A DNA stretch of 64,000 nucleotides. Source: an uncultured Eggerthellaceae bacterium (GTDB lineage Bacteria; Actinomycetota; Coriobacteriia; Coriobacteriales; Eggerthellaceae). Location of the stretch: assembly GCA_910588095.1 (NCBI GenBank), contig CAJUQH010000002.1, positions 124,001-188,000 on the forward strand, in the 5' to 3' direction. The notes beneath the pieces are model-generated. The model made no database searches. It was not told the DNA's origin and saw nothing but the letters and a program-made list of their open reading frames with translations. Below, piece by piece: positions 53,509 to 62,074 of this stretch. A program made the translations under genes and the position numbers. The stretch's first letter is position 1. Each line of letters opens with the position of its first letter.

Positions 53509-53534
53509 AAAGCCCTGGGGATCCGGGGCTTTTT
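53509..53534 (+). terminator. Terminator of sstT
   Basis: Stem AAAGCCC/GGGCTTT (53509-53515 and 53526-53532), followed by TTCTTT. It lies 31 bases after the stop codon. The following 218 bases up to the LysR gene hold nothing recognised. Confidence 0.78.
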
Positions 53535-53752
53535 CTTTGAACCTGGATGGCACGGAGCTGGCTCCGCCGGAAAGAAAAGGACGATTAGGGGCAGTAGCAA
53601 CCAATCATCCAACAATCTCTAGGCGCTGCCCGCTACCACAACGGGCAACCGCTGGGGCCCTGCTCTAGCACGGCTCAAGTGCGGCGCCAGCCATGGGTGC
53701 CCGGCCTGTTCGGCAGCGCCTCCACACGATGGGCGTATGCCCAGATGAGAGC

Positions 53753-54640
53753 CTATTCGGCGTCGGCGAACTCGGCAGCGACCTCGAGCAGCGCGCGCAC
53801 GGCGCCGCTCGGCTGCGGCTCATGGATGAGGCCATAAGGCACCGTGAACCGCTGCTCGAAGCCATGCACCACCAGCGACGGATGGATGTCCTGCCACACG
53901 GCCGGCGTGAACAGCACCTTCTCCTCTATCTCGCAGGAGGTGAACACGTCCATGTCGTAGAAGGGCACGCTCTCCACGGCGCAGGCGCCGCAGCCTTCAA
54001 GGGCATCGCGCAGGGCGTCGAAGTGCTCGGATGCGCCGGGGCGGAACAGCACCACCTGCTGGCCCGCCAAGTCGTCCATGGTGAGCACCGGCCGCTCGGC
54101 CAGCGGATGCCGCGCGCTCAGGGCCGGCACTATGGGCTCGTCGGACAGGCGCGTGAAGCCGCAGCCGGCATAGCTGGTCGACAGCAGGAGCCCCTCCATG
54201 AGGTCGAATACCTTGCCCAGCTCCTCAAGAGGGTGCTCGCGCGTGATGCGCGGCGCATCCAGGGGCACGATGCCCATCTCGATCTGCGGGAAACGGCGCA
54301 TGGCTGCCTCCCAGATGGCAGGCAGCCGCCGACATTTCGTCTGCAACGAGGTGCCCACCCGCACGAGCTGGGTCACTTGGCTCTGCACGCGCTTGGCCCG
54401 GCCGACGGCATCGCGGGCGAGGTTGCGTATCTCCACGGCATCGCGGTAGATGGACTCCCCTGCCGACGTGAGGGCCACGCCGCGCGGCGTGCGCTGGAAC
54501 ACCGTGATGCCCAAATGCGCCTCGAGCAGGTTCACTTGCTGGATGAGCGCTGCCGGCGATATGAACAGCCGCCGGGCCGCCTTGGAGAAGCTGCCGTCAT
54601 CGGCTGCTGCTATGAGCGCATCGAGCTGCTTGTTGTACAC
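53753..54640 (-). CDS. LysR-family transcriptional regulator
   Basis: A 295-residue protein with an N-terminal helix-turn-helix (NKQLDALIAAADDGSFSKAARRLFISPAALIQQVNLLEAHLGITVFQRTPRGVALTSAG, about residues 2-65) and a C-terminal substrate-binding domain (about 90-290). GTG 54640 is chosen because GGAGGGGAGGG lies upstream; an ATG eight codons earlier has no such site. It is divergent from the arylamine N-acetyltransferase gene with a 186-bp gap, so control of that gene is plausible. The effector is unknown. Confidence 0.9.
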   Translation of the reverse strand: MYNKQLDALIAAADDGSFSKAARRLFISPAALIQQVNLLEAHLGITVFQRTPRGVALTSAGESIYRDAVEIRNLARDAVGRAKRVQSQVTQLVRVGTSLQTKCRRLPAIWEAAMRRFPQIEMGIVPLDAPRITREHPLEELGKVFDLMEGLLLSTSYAGCGFTRLSDEPIVPALSARHPLAERPVLTMDDLAGQQVVLFRPGASEHFDALRDALEGCGACAVESVPFYDMDVFTSCEIEEKVLFTPAVWQDIHPSLVVHGFEQRFTVPYGLIHEPQPSGAVRALLEVAAEFADAE

Positions 54641-54693
54641 CGGCCCTCCCCTCCTGCGCGCCATCCATGCTGGGCACCCCTCAGTCTCGATTC

Positions 54694-54699
54694 AGTATA
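54694..54699 (-). promoter_or_regulatory. -10 element (TATACT) for the LysR gene
   Basis: TATACT on the minus strand 54 bases before the GTG start at 54640, in an AT-rich stretch. No strong -35. No obvious T-N11-A palindrome was fixed by eye. Confidence 0.4.
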
Positions 54700-54826
54700 A
54701 AGCTTTTCCTTAACGCTCTGCTTGGAAACGCGCAGGTTCCCCGACCGCCGCCCGGGCCGTACCATAGGCAACGGGAAACGTGGCAGCGCCGCGCGGCCCA
54801 TTGCGCTGCCCGTCGAAGGAGGACCC

Positions 54827-55624
54827 ATGCTCACCACCGCACAGACCCGTGCCTACCTTGACCGCATCGGCTACGCAGGCGACCCGCAGCCCGACCGCGA
54901 GACGCTGAGCGAGCTCGTGCGGCTGCACCAGCTGAGCATACCCTTCGAGACGGTGCGCATGCATCGCACCGGCGAGCTGCCCAGCCTGGACACCGACGTC
55001 ATCTTCGACCTGCTGGTCACCCAGCGCCTGGGCGGCTACTGCTTCGAGATGAACAAGCTGTTCGAGGAGCTGCTGGCTACCATCGGCTACGATGTGCGCC
55101 CCGCGCTGAGCCGCGTCGTGCGCGGGCGCGAAGGCCGCATGCCCATCAACCACCGCGGCGTCATCGTGACGCTGGACGACGACATGTTCTCGGCCGATGT
55201 GGGCTTCGGCGGCCCCATGCCCGCAGGCGCTATCATGCTGTCGTCGGGCGACGACCAGATGATAGCCGGCGAGCTCTACGCCGCTGTGCGCGACGACCAC
55301 GCTTGGTGGCGCATCGAGCGCGTCACCCAGGCCAGCGCCGACCTGTTCGACGACGAGGCGCCGGTGCGCCGCCAGGTGGAGCTGGAGCTGTGCTCGGCCG
55401 CCGTGGAGGACATCGACTTCGACTCCATGAACATGTACTTCTCGGCGCCGGGCTCGCTGTTCCGCGACCACGTGCTCGTGAACCTGCGCACCCCGAACGG
55501 CTACCTGGGCATGCGCGACAACGTGCTGACCATCCGCGAGAGCGGCCAGAAGACCGTCATCGAGCTGGACAGCCGCGAGGCGCAGGATGCCGCCTTGCGG
55601 GAGCACTTCGGGCTGGCGTATTAG
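54827..55624 (+). CDS. Arylamine N-acetyltransferase
   Basis: A 265-residue enzyme that moves an acetyl group from acetyl-CoA to arylamines, hydrazines or hydroxylamines. The catalytic triad is visible: Cys72 in RLGGYCFEMN, His109 in INHRGVIVTL and Asp124 in ADVGFGGP. Length and order match bacterial NATs. ATG 54827 has AAGGAGGA directly upstream; the frame is open from 54722. In gut bacteria NATs acetylate drugs such as 5-aminosalicylate; this is known for the family, and unproven here. The last four bases overlap the convergent cysteine hydrolase gene. Confidence 0.93.
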   Translation: MLTTAQTRAYLDRIGYAGDPQPDRETLSELVRLHQLSIPFETVRMHRTGELPSLDTDVIFDLLVTQRLGGYCFEMNKLFEELLATIGYDVRPALSRVVRGREGRMPINHRGVIVTLDDDMFSADVGFGGPMPAGAIMLSSGDDQMIAGELYAAVRDDHAWWRIERVTQASADLFDDEAPVRRQVELELCSAAVEDIDFDSMNMYFSAPGSLFRDHVLVNLRTPNGYLGMRDNVLTIRESGQKTVIELDSREAQDAALREHFGLAY

Positions 55625-56268
55625 GAAGCCTGGGCCGCGCGAACCGCTTCGCGCCACTGGCCGAGCGTGTCCGGCACCCCGGCCAAGCCCTGCTCGCAGA
55701 AGGTCGCCGCATCGATGACCGCAGCGCCGATGTGGGCCATGTCAGCGATGTTGGCCGCTTGCACCTCGGGAGTGCGCGACGACGTGGCGTCCTCCACCAC
55801 TACCACGTTGAGGTTGAGCGAGAGCGCATCGTAGCAGGTCGAACGGATGCAGTTGGGCGTGGTGGTGCCGATGAGCACCACGGTGTCGATGCCTTCGCGC
55901 TGCAGCAGCCCCGCGAGCGGGGTGTCGAAGAAGGCCGAGAAGCGCGGCTTCACGAGCACGCGCTCGCCATCGGCCGGAGTGAGCACGTCGGGGCAGTCAA
56001 GGCTGGCCGGGCAGTCGCCTTCGGTGCACAGCGGGCGCCCTCCCTCGGCCCACGGCCGATAGCGCACCGGCTCGACGTCGGAACCGTCGGCCGCGTAGCG
56101 GCGCCGTACGTGCACCACGGCCATGCCTTGAACCCGCGCCGCGCGCAGCACGCTCGCGCACGTGGGCACCGTGGCCGCAGCGCCCGCCACGCACAGCGGC
56201 GAGGTGGCGTCGATGAAGCCGTTCTGCATGTCTATCATGACCAGCGCTGCACGCTCGGCGGCAATCAT
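55621..56268 (-). CDS. Isochorismatase-like cysteine hydrolase
   Basis: A 215-residue cysteine hydrolase with the triad Asp13 (VMIDMQNGF), Lys107 (VKPRFSAFFDT) and Cys140 (IGTTTPNCIRSTCYDA). The cis-peptide motif before the cysteine (GTTTPNC) is of the nicotinamidase/N-carbamoylsarcosine amidohydrolase-like group. The substrate is unknown. It follows metG by 9 bases in the tal-rho-sppA-metG series and overlaps the NAT gene tail to tail by 4 bases. Confidence 0.88.
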   Translation of the reverse strand: MIAAERAALVMIDMQNGFIDATSPLCVAGAAATVPTCASVLRAARVQGMAVVHVRRRYAADGSDVEPVRYRPWAEGGRPLCTEGDCPASLDCPDVLTPADGERVLVKPRFSAFFDTPLAGLLQREGIDTVVLIGTTTPNCIRSTCYDALSLNLNVVVVEDATSSRTPEVQAANIADMAHIGAAVIDAATFCEQGLAGVPDTLGQWREAVRAAQAS

Positions 56269-56277
56269 CGCAACCTC

Positions 56278-58296
56278 CTACTTGAATTGGGATGGGTGCT
56301 TTTCGAAGAAGTCGAACCGCGGCGGCAGCTCCTGCACGGCATGGCTGCCCGCGACGACCTCGTCCGCATCGCACAGCTCGTCAAGGGCGCAGAACCCATG
56401 CCCCCAGCCGAAGAAGCGCTCCGGCTCGAAGTCCAAATACTCGCAGATGAGCTCGCAGCCCGCCGGCACGATGGGGTGCATCATGAGCGCGCAGGCCCAC
56501 AGCAGGTACGCGCTCGTGCGCAGCACCGCGGCCCGCGCGGCCTCGTCGCCGCCGGCGTCCTTGATGCCGTCGGCCCACAGCTTCTGCGCATAGCGGATGA
56601 ACTCGTCCATGAGCGACATGACCGAGTGCAGCTCCACCTTGTGCATGAGCCGCTCGTACTCGGCCAGCGCCTCATGGGTGCGTTGCACCGCCGCCGCGTC
56701 GGGCGCGCCCAGAGGCACGCAGCCGCCGCAGGTCTTGGCCGCCTCGTACAGCACGCTGCGCGCCAGGCGGTTGAACACGTTGGTGAGCAGAGCGCCTTCC
56801 TTGAGCACCGGGTCGGACACGCGCGGGTCGTTGCGCTTGGCCTCGTCGGCCTCGAAGGGCTTGGGGCTGAACCCCACCGACTTCTGGTCGAGCCCGAGCG
56901 CCAGGAAGTGCGCCCGCAGCTGCTCGACGGTGTAATGCTCCAGCAGCTGCTCGCCCGTCGGCGGCTTCACCGCGCCCGACGACGACGCCTTGGCCTTGCC
57001 GAACAGCACGTGGTGGTTGGCCACCAGGCGCGTCTGGCGCAGGGGCCGCTCGGCGCAATCGACCGTGCCGAACAGGCCGCCCGGCTGGAGCCCTTGCCAC
57101 AGCGCCGGCTGAGCCACGCCGTAGAAGTACAGGTTGTCCTGGCCGATGAACTGGTACACCTTGGCATCGTCGCTGCACCAGAAGTCGAGCCATGCCTCGC
57201 GCGGCAGCCCCCGCTCGTCGTTCACCGCGATGGTGAACGAGATGGGCGCCCACAGCGACTCGGGCCAGCACCACACGGTGAGCCCTTCCACGCCGTCGAT
57301 GACCGGGGCCTTCACGCCCCACTCGATGTTGCCCGTGATGCGGAACGGCACCAGGGTCTTGCCTGTGCGGAAGCGTATGCCCGCCTGAGCCAGCACCGCG
57401 CGCGCCTCGTCGCGCTCGTCGATAGTGCCGAACTCCACCTCGAAGCTCTGCTTGCCCTTCTCGGGCTCGCGCAGCTCGTACGGCGGCAGGCTGGCCGCCA
57501 GGGCCTCGTAGGCCTCGCGCTGGTCGTTCTTGATGAAGATGACCGGCGGCGCCAGGAACTCGGCGATAGTCTGGGGCACGAGCGGGCGCACCTCGGGGTC
57601 ATCCCGCAGCCCGTCCACGTAACCGCGAAGGAACCCGGCGAAAGCGGGCAGGTCGAAGTACCAGTTCTCCACCGGGCGCATCTCGGGCACGTCGCCGGTG
57701 AGGGTCGAGTGCGGCGCTATGAGGTCGGCGGGCGCGTACTGGTGGCCCAGCTCGCACTCGTCGGCATAGGCCTGCGACGACTTGCAGCCCTGCACGGGGC
57801 AGCGCCCTTGCACCTGGCGGCCGTTCAAGAACGTGCCAGCCTGGACGTCGTAGAACTGCAGCGTGGAATCGAGCTTCAGCCAGCCGTTGGCATGCAGCCG
57901 CTCGATGAACGCGTCGGTCACCTGCTGGTGCACCTCGCCCGCAGCGCCTATGCCGCTGCCCTCGAAGATGTCCAGCGACACGTTGAACGCCTCGAGCGTG
58001 GCCGCCTGGCGCTCATGGTTGGCCATGACGTAGTCGGCGATGGTGCCGGTGAAGCCGTCCTGCTCCACCGCGCGGCGGAAGCCCTCGTTGATGGGCGAGC
58101 CGTAGCAGTCGGTGCCCGACACGAAGCGCACGGCGTCGGCCCCGATGCGGTCGCGCAGGAAGCGCGCGTAGGCGTCGGCGGGCACGAACACGCCGCCGAT
58201 GTGGCCGAAGTGCAGCGGCTTGTTGCCATAGGGCATGCCAGCCGTGACCACCGCCCGCGCCGGCCAGGCTACGGGCGAAGCATAGGAGGCCCCCAT
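56278..58296 (-). CDS. metG: Methionyl-tRNA synthetase-like class I synthetase, with unusual KMSKS region
   Basis: A 672-residue protein. The HIGH motif is HFGH at 29-32 (NKPLHFGHIGG), followed by MetRS-like GTDCYGSPI and a zinc-knuckle-like region (CPVQGCKSSQAYADECELGH). A WCWPESLWAPISF segment and QFIGQDNLYFYG (equivalent to FIGKDNIYFH) support MetRS. The KMSKS loop reads KAKASSSG, lacking the second-lysine pattern. A helical anticodon-binding domain follows. It has about 100 extra residues in the middle compared with short bacterial MetRS. Its ATG shares one base with the sppA stop. Possibly a divergent or secondary MetRS; whether a standard copy exists elsewhere is unknown. Confidence 0.82.
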   Translation of the reverse strand: MGASYASPVAWPARAVVTAGMPYGNKPLHFGHIGGVFVPADAYARFLRDRIGADAVRFVSGTDCYGSPINEGFRRAVEQDGFTGTIADYVMANHERQAATLEAFNVSLDIFEGSGIGAAGEVHQQVTDAFIERLHANGWLKLDSTLQFYDVQAGTFLNGRQVQGRCPVQGCKSSQAYADECELGHQYAPADLIAPHSTLTGDVPEMRPVENWYFDLPAFAGFLRGYVDGLRDDPEVRPLVPQTIAEFLAPPVIFIKNDQREAYEALAASLPPYELREPEKGKQSFEVEFGTIDERDEARAVLAQAGIRFRTGKTLVPFRITGNIEWGVKAPVIDGVEGLTVWCWPESLWAPISFTIAVNDERGLPREAWLDFWCSDDAKVYQFIGQDNLYFYGVAQPALWQGLQPGGLFGTVDCAERPLRQTRLVANHHVLFGKAKASSSGAVKPPTGEQLLEHYTVEQLRAHFLALGLDQKSVGFSPKPFEADEAKRNDPRVSDPVLKEGALLTNVFNRLARSVLYEAAKTCGGCVPLGAPDAAAVQRTHEALAEYERLMHKVELHSVMSLMDEFIRYAQKLWADGIKDAGGDEAARAAVLRTSAYLLWACALMMHPIVPAGCELICEYLDFEPERFFGWGHGFCALDELCDADEVVAGSHAVQELPPRFDFFEKHPSQFK

Positions 58297-59408
58297 CAGC
58301 GCAGCCCTTCCTCGATCAGGCCGGCCAGGGCCAGGGCGTCGCTGCTGCGCGCCTCGCCCACGATGCCCAGCAGGTCGTTGATGCTGCTGGCCGAAGAGCG
58401 CAGGTACACGGTGTCATAGCCGTCGATGCCCGCCAGCTCGGCTGCCTTGTCCAGGGCGTCCTCGAGCAGGCCCACCTCGTCGGCTAGGCCGTTGCCCACC
58501 GCGTCAGCGCCCGTGAAGGGCAGCCCCGTGGCCAGCTTGCGCACATCCTCGACGTCCATGCCGCGCCCCTCGGCCACCGCCTCGATGAACGACTCGTTCA
58601 CCTGGTCGACGATGGCCTGGTAGTAGGCGCGCTCGTCCTCGCTCAGCGGGCGCGTGCCGTAGCTGGAGTCCTTCGACTCCGCCGAGGCGATGTTCTCGAT
58701 GCGTATGCCCAGCTTGGACAGCAGCTCGCCGATGTCGGTGGTCTGCATGATGGTGCCGATGGACCCGATGAACGTGGTCTGGTCGACGAAGATGTAGTCG
58801 GCCTGGGACGATATCTCGTAAGCGCCCGACATGTTAGAGCCCGCGCTGGACACCACCACCGGCTTCGAGAAGTCGCGGATGTAGGCCGCCATCTCCTCGC
58901 TGGCCGTAGCTGCGCCGCCGCCGGAGTTCACCCGCAGCACCACCGCCTTCACATGGCGGTCGGCCTCGGCGCGGTCGAGCTGGGCCTTCAGCCCCTCGGG
59001 GCTGCACAGCGAGCCATCGTAGTCGATGGTGCCGCTCATCTCGATGATGCCGATGCTGTCGGAGGTTATGGCGCTGTCGGCCGCGCTCGGCGACGAGCCG
59101 AACGGGTCGGCCAGGGTCGTGAGCGTCGACGAGCAGGAGTGGATGCCCACCAGGCACACCACGGCCATCAGCACCACGGCCACCAGCGCCACTATCCAGG
59201 CATTGGACTTGCGCGGAAGGGGCTGGGGCACCACCGGGGCAGCCGGAACGGGGCCTGCAGCGCACGCGGGGGCGCCGGAACCTGGCAGCGGCTCGACGGC
59301 GCGGGGGCGCCGCGCAGGCGGCTCGGGCACGATGGGCTGGGATGCGGCAGCACCCGGCGCAGGGGCCGGGTGCTCGCTGTTGGGGCTGGTGTTGAGGGGG
59401 TCGGTCAT
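58296..59408 (-). CDS. sppA: Signal peptide peptidase SppA, short form
   Basis: A 370-residue membrane serine protease. A Pro/Ala-rich cytoplasmic N-terminus (1-66) is followed by one membrane helix (about 69-91). The protease domain has the Ser-Lys dyad of short Gram-positive SppA: Ser194 (AGSNMSGAYE) and Lys246 (ASAESKDSSYG). RVNSGGGAATASEEM matches the oxyanion/crotonase-like core. The family degrades leftover signal peptides in the membrane. It starts 9 bases after rho and its stop overlaps the metG start. Confidence 0.93.
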   Translation of the reverse strand: MTDPLNTSPNSEHPAPAPGAAASQPIVPEPPARRPRAVEPLPGSGAPACAAGPVPAAPVVPQPLPRKSNAWIVALVAVVLMAVVCLVGIHSCSSTLTTLADPFGSSPSAADSAITSDSIGIIEMSGTIDYDGSLCSPEGLKAQLDRAEADRHVKAVVLRVNSGGGAATASEEMAAYIRDFSKPVVVSSAGSNMSGAYEISSQADYIFVDQTTFIGSIGTIMQTTDIGELLSKLGIRIENIASAESKDSSYGTRPLSEDERAYYQAIVDQVNESFIEAVAEGRGMDVEDVRKLATGLPFTGADAVGNGLADEVGLLEDALDKAAELAGIDGYDTVYLRSSASSINDLLGIVGEARSSDALALAGLIEEGLR

Positions 59409-59417
59409 GGGGCTTCC

Positions 59418-61061
59418 CTAGAACTCGAAGTTTCCGTCAGACTTCCCAGCGCTGGTCTGGGCCTTCTTGGCCGTGCGCATGAGGAACTCCTCGTTGGTGC
59501 TCGTCTGCTTGAGCGACTTTATGAGCATGTCCATGGACCGCTCGGTGTTGTTCATGTTGGCCAGCAAGCGGCGCACGGCCCATATGAGCGGCGCCTCCTG
59601 CGGGTCGAGCAGCAGGTCCTCGTTGCGCGTGCCGCTGGAGACCGGGTCGATAGCCGGGAATATGCGACGGTCGGCCAGGTTGCGGTCGAGCTTGAGCTCC
59701 ATGTTGCCGGTGCCCTTGAATTCCTCGAAGATGACCTCGTCCATCTTCGATCCGGTGTCCACTAGGGCCGATGCCAGTATGGTGAGCGAGCCGCCGCCCT
59801 CGATGTTGCGCGCCGCGCCCAGGAAGCGCTTGGGCGGGTACAGCGCCGTGGAATCCACGCCGCCGGAGAGGATGCGGCCCGAAGCCGGCTGCGCCAGGTT
59901 GTAGGCGCGGGCGAGCCTGGTGAGCGAGTCGAGCAGCACCACCACGTCGCGCCCCGACTCCACCAGGCGCTTCGCACGCTCGATGACCAGCTCGGTCACT
60001 TGGATGTGGTGTTCGGTGGGCATGTCGAACGTCGACGAGATGACCTCGCCGTGGATGGTGCGCTCCATGTCGGTGACTTCCTCGGGGCGCTCGTCGACGA
60101 GCAGGCACATGAGGTGCACCTCGGGGTTGTTGGCCGTGATGGAGGCTGCTATGTCCTTCATGATGGTGGTCTTGCCCGCCTTCGGGGGCGAAACGATGAG
60201 CCCGCGCTGGCCCTTGCCGATGGGCGCCACCAGGTCGATGACGCGGGCCGTGGTGGTGGTCTTGCCGTGCTCCATGGTCAGGCGCTCGTCGGGGTACACC
60301 GGCGTGAGGTCGGCGAACCGCGGGCGGCTCGACAGCTCCTCGGCCGGTATGCCGTTGACGGTGAACACCTCGCGCAGCGCCGCGAACTTCTCGTTGTCGC
60401 GGGCCGGGCGCGTCTGGCCGGTGATGAAGTCGCCCTTGCGCAGGCCGTTGCGGCGGATGGTCGAAAGGCTCACGTACACGTCATGGTCGCCGGGCAGATA
60501 GCCGCTCGCGCGCAGGAAGCCGTAGCCGTCCTGCAGGATGTCCAGGATGCCCGACACCTCGCCGAAGCCCTCGGCCTTCAGCAGCGCGTCGTAGAGCACG
60601 TCCACCAGCTCGCCCTTCTTCAGGCCGCTGGCGTCCACCGCGTACAGGGCCGCCTTCTCGCGCAGGTCGGCCACCTTGAGCTCGGCCAGCTCGTCCTTGG
60701 TCATGGAGGGCTTTATCTCCTGGTTGCCCTTGCGGCCGCGTCGGCGCTGGTTGTTGCTATTGCTGTTGTGCTTCTGGCCGTTCTGGTTGTTGCTCTGGCC
60801 GCCCTGCTTGTTGCGGTTGTTCTTGCGCACCACCGTGGTCTTGGGGGCGGCGTCGGCCTTGGGCGCCGGCGCGGGCGCGGCCTTCTCGGCCGCTTCGGCA
60901 GCAGGCTCGGCATCGGCCTTCTTGGCCCGCGTCTTCTTGGCTGCAGGCTCAGCTGCCTCGGCAGGGGCGGCCTCGTCGGCCTTCTTGCGGGCGCGCGGCT
61001 TGCGCTTGGGCTCTGCGCCCTCGGCCGCGGCGCCGGTCATCTCATCAACGTTCTCGCTCAT
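59418..61061 (-). CDS. rho: Transcription termination factor Rho, with long disordered N-terminus
   Basis: A 547-residue hexameric RNA helicase. Residues 1-125 are low complexity: Ala/Lys/Glu-rich, then an Asn/Gln/Arg-rich stretch (about 78-112). Then come the Rho N domain (KDELAELKVADLREKAALY), the cold-shock-like RNA-binding fold (GILDILQDGYGFLRASGYLPG), Walker A (PPKAGKTT), Walker B (VVVLLDSLTRLARAYN), Q-loop and R-loop (SGGVDS, GTGNMELKLDR). All catalytic parts are complete. ATG 61061 overlaps the transaldolase stop by 4 bases. The N-terminal insertion type is known from actinobacterial Rho and adds RNA binding. Confidence 0.96.
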   Translation of the reverse strand: MSENVDEMTGAAAEGAEPKRKPRARKKADEAAPAEAAEPAAKKTRAKKADAEPAAEAAEKAAPAPAPKADAAPKTTVVRKNNRNKQGGQSNNQNGQKHNSNSNNQRRRGRKGNQEIKPSMTKDELAELKVADLREKAALYAVDASGLKKGELVDVLYDALLKAEGFGEVSGILDILQDGYGFLRASGYLPGDHDVYVSLSTIRRNGLRKGDFITGQTRPARDNEKFAALREVFTVNGIPAEELSSRPRFADLTPVYPDERLTMEHGKTTTTARVIDLVAPIGKGQRGLIVSPPKAGKTTIMKDIAASITANNPEVHLMCLLVDERPEEVTDMERTIHGEVISSTFDMPTEHHIQVTELVIERAKRLVESGRDVVVLLDSLTRLARAYNLAQPASGRILSGGVDSTALYPPKRFLGAARNIEGGGSLTILASALVDTGSKMDEVIFEEFKGTGNMELKLDRNLADRRIFPAIDPVSSGTRNEDLLLDPQEAPLIWAVRRLLANMNNTERSMDMLIKSLKQTSTNEEFLMRTAKKAQTSAGKSDGNFEF

Positions 61062-61738
61062 GCGCTCTGCACTTTCTCCCAGTCTTTCATGAAGGCGTCC
61101 AGGCCGCGGTCGGTCAGCGGGTGCTGCACGCACTTCTTCAGTATGCCGAAGGGCACGGTGGCTATGTCGGCGCCCATGAGGGCCGCCTGCGCCACGTGGT
61201 TGGCGCTGCGGATGGACGCGGCGATGATCTCGAGCTTCTCGCCGTTCGCCGTGTCGCCGGCGAAGTCGTAGTTGCCGATGGCGGTCACCACGTCGTCGAG
61301 CTGGGCGATGCCGTCCTCGGATATGTCGTCGAAGCGCCCGACGAAGGGGCTGATGTAGCGCGCGCCGGCGCGGGCGGCCAGGATGGCCTGGGGCACCGTG
61401 AAGCACAGCGTCATGTTCACGGGGATGCCCTCGTCGGCCAGCACGCGGGTAGCGGCCAGGCCCTCCACCATGGTGGGCACCTTCACCACGACGTTGGGGG
61501 CGATGGCGGCCAGCTCGCGGCCGTCGCGGATTATCTCGTCGCGGGTCATGGCCACCGACTCGGCCGAGACCGGGCCGTCGACCAGCTCGCAGATGCGCGC
61601 GATGTGGTCGTGGAAGCCGCTCAGCTTGCCGCCGATGCGCGAGTACAGCGTGGGGTTGGTGGTCACGCCGGCCAGCGCGCCCCAGCTGGCTGCCTCGGCT
61701 ATCTCGTCGAGGTCGGCCGTGTCCAGAAAGAACTTCAT
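61058..61738 (-). CDS. Transaldolase / fructose-6-phosphate aldolase, TalC (small) type
   Basis: A 226-residue aldolase of the small TalC/FSA subfamily. The Schiff-base lysine is Lys86 (NVVVKVPTM); GVTTNPTLYSR, NMTLCFTVPQAILAARAGARYISPFVGR and VPFGILKKCVQHPLTDRGL are family signatures. It acts in the pentose phosphate pathway or as an F6P aldolase; the two cannot be separated by eye. ATG 61738 has AAGGAGGG upstream; the frame is open to 61819. It is the first gene of a tight series with rho, sppA, metG and the cysteine hydrolase, an unusual pairing for a sugar enzyme. Confidence 0.94.
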   Translation of the reverse strand: MKFFLDTADLDEIAEAASWGALAGVTTNPTLYSRIGGKLSGFHDHIARICELVDGPVSAESVAMTRDEIIRDGRELAAIAPNVVVKVPTMVEGLAATRVLADEGIPVNMTLCFTVPQAILAARAGARYISPFVGRFDDISEDGIAQLDDVVTAIGNYDFAGDTANGEKLEIIAASIRSANHVAQAALMGADIATVPFGILKKCVQHPLTDRGLDAFMKDWEKVQSA

Positions 61739-62074
61739 CGGGTGCCCTCCTTCTTGTTCGCACCATGCGGCGGGGTCAGGCACGCAGGCAACGAGCCTGC
61801 GCAGGGCCTCGGGCGGCAAGAGCCGCAGGGCCGATGTACCTTGTAAGGGAATAACGGGTAGGTGCCTTGGATCCGCTCTGCTCTATGGGAATGGGATTGT
61901 GCCGCGCCAGCCCATCGGGGCTGCTCGGCGCCTTTATATTAGCGCATGGCAGCGCAGGGGGCAAGGGCGCGCGCGACAGTGCGCCGCCAGCCGCGCAGGC
62001 GCCCCGGAAGGGCAACGGTTGTGCTACCCTGTCCTGTTGGAAAACGCAGGAAGAGGAAGCACAGGACCAACGCC
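61739..62074. other. 336-bp divergent non-coding region between tal and the activase-related gene
   Basis: No credible gene. It holds both promoters: AT-rich TTTATATTAGCG (about 61931-61942) on the plus strand and a CTTGTAAGGGAATAACGG stretch (about 61840-61857). It also includes the tal ribosome binding site. No known riboswitch was recognised. Confidence 0.45.

Noticed and set aside
55303..58419. A 1038-codon open frame on the plus strand opposite metG and the cysteine hydrolase
   Set aside because: Same cause: antisense to genes with intact motifs, biased composition, no family features, no ribosome binding site.
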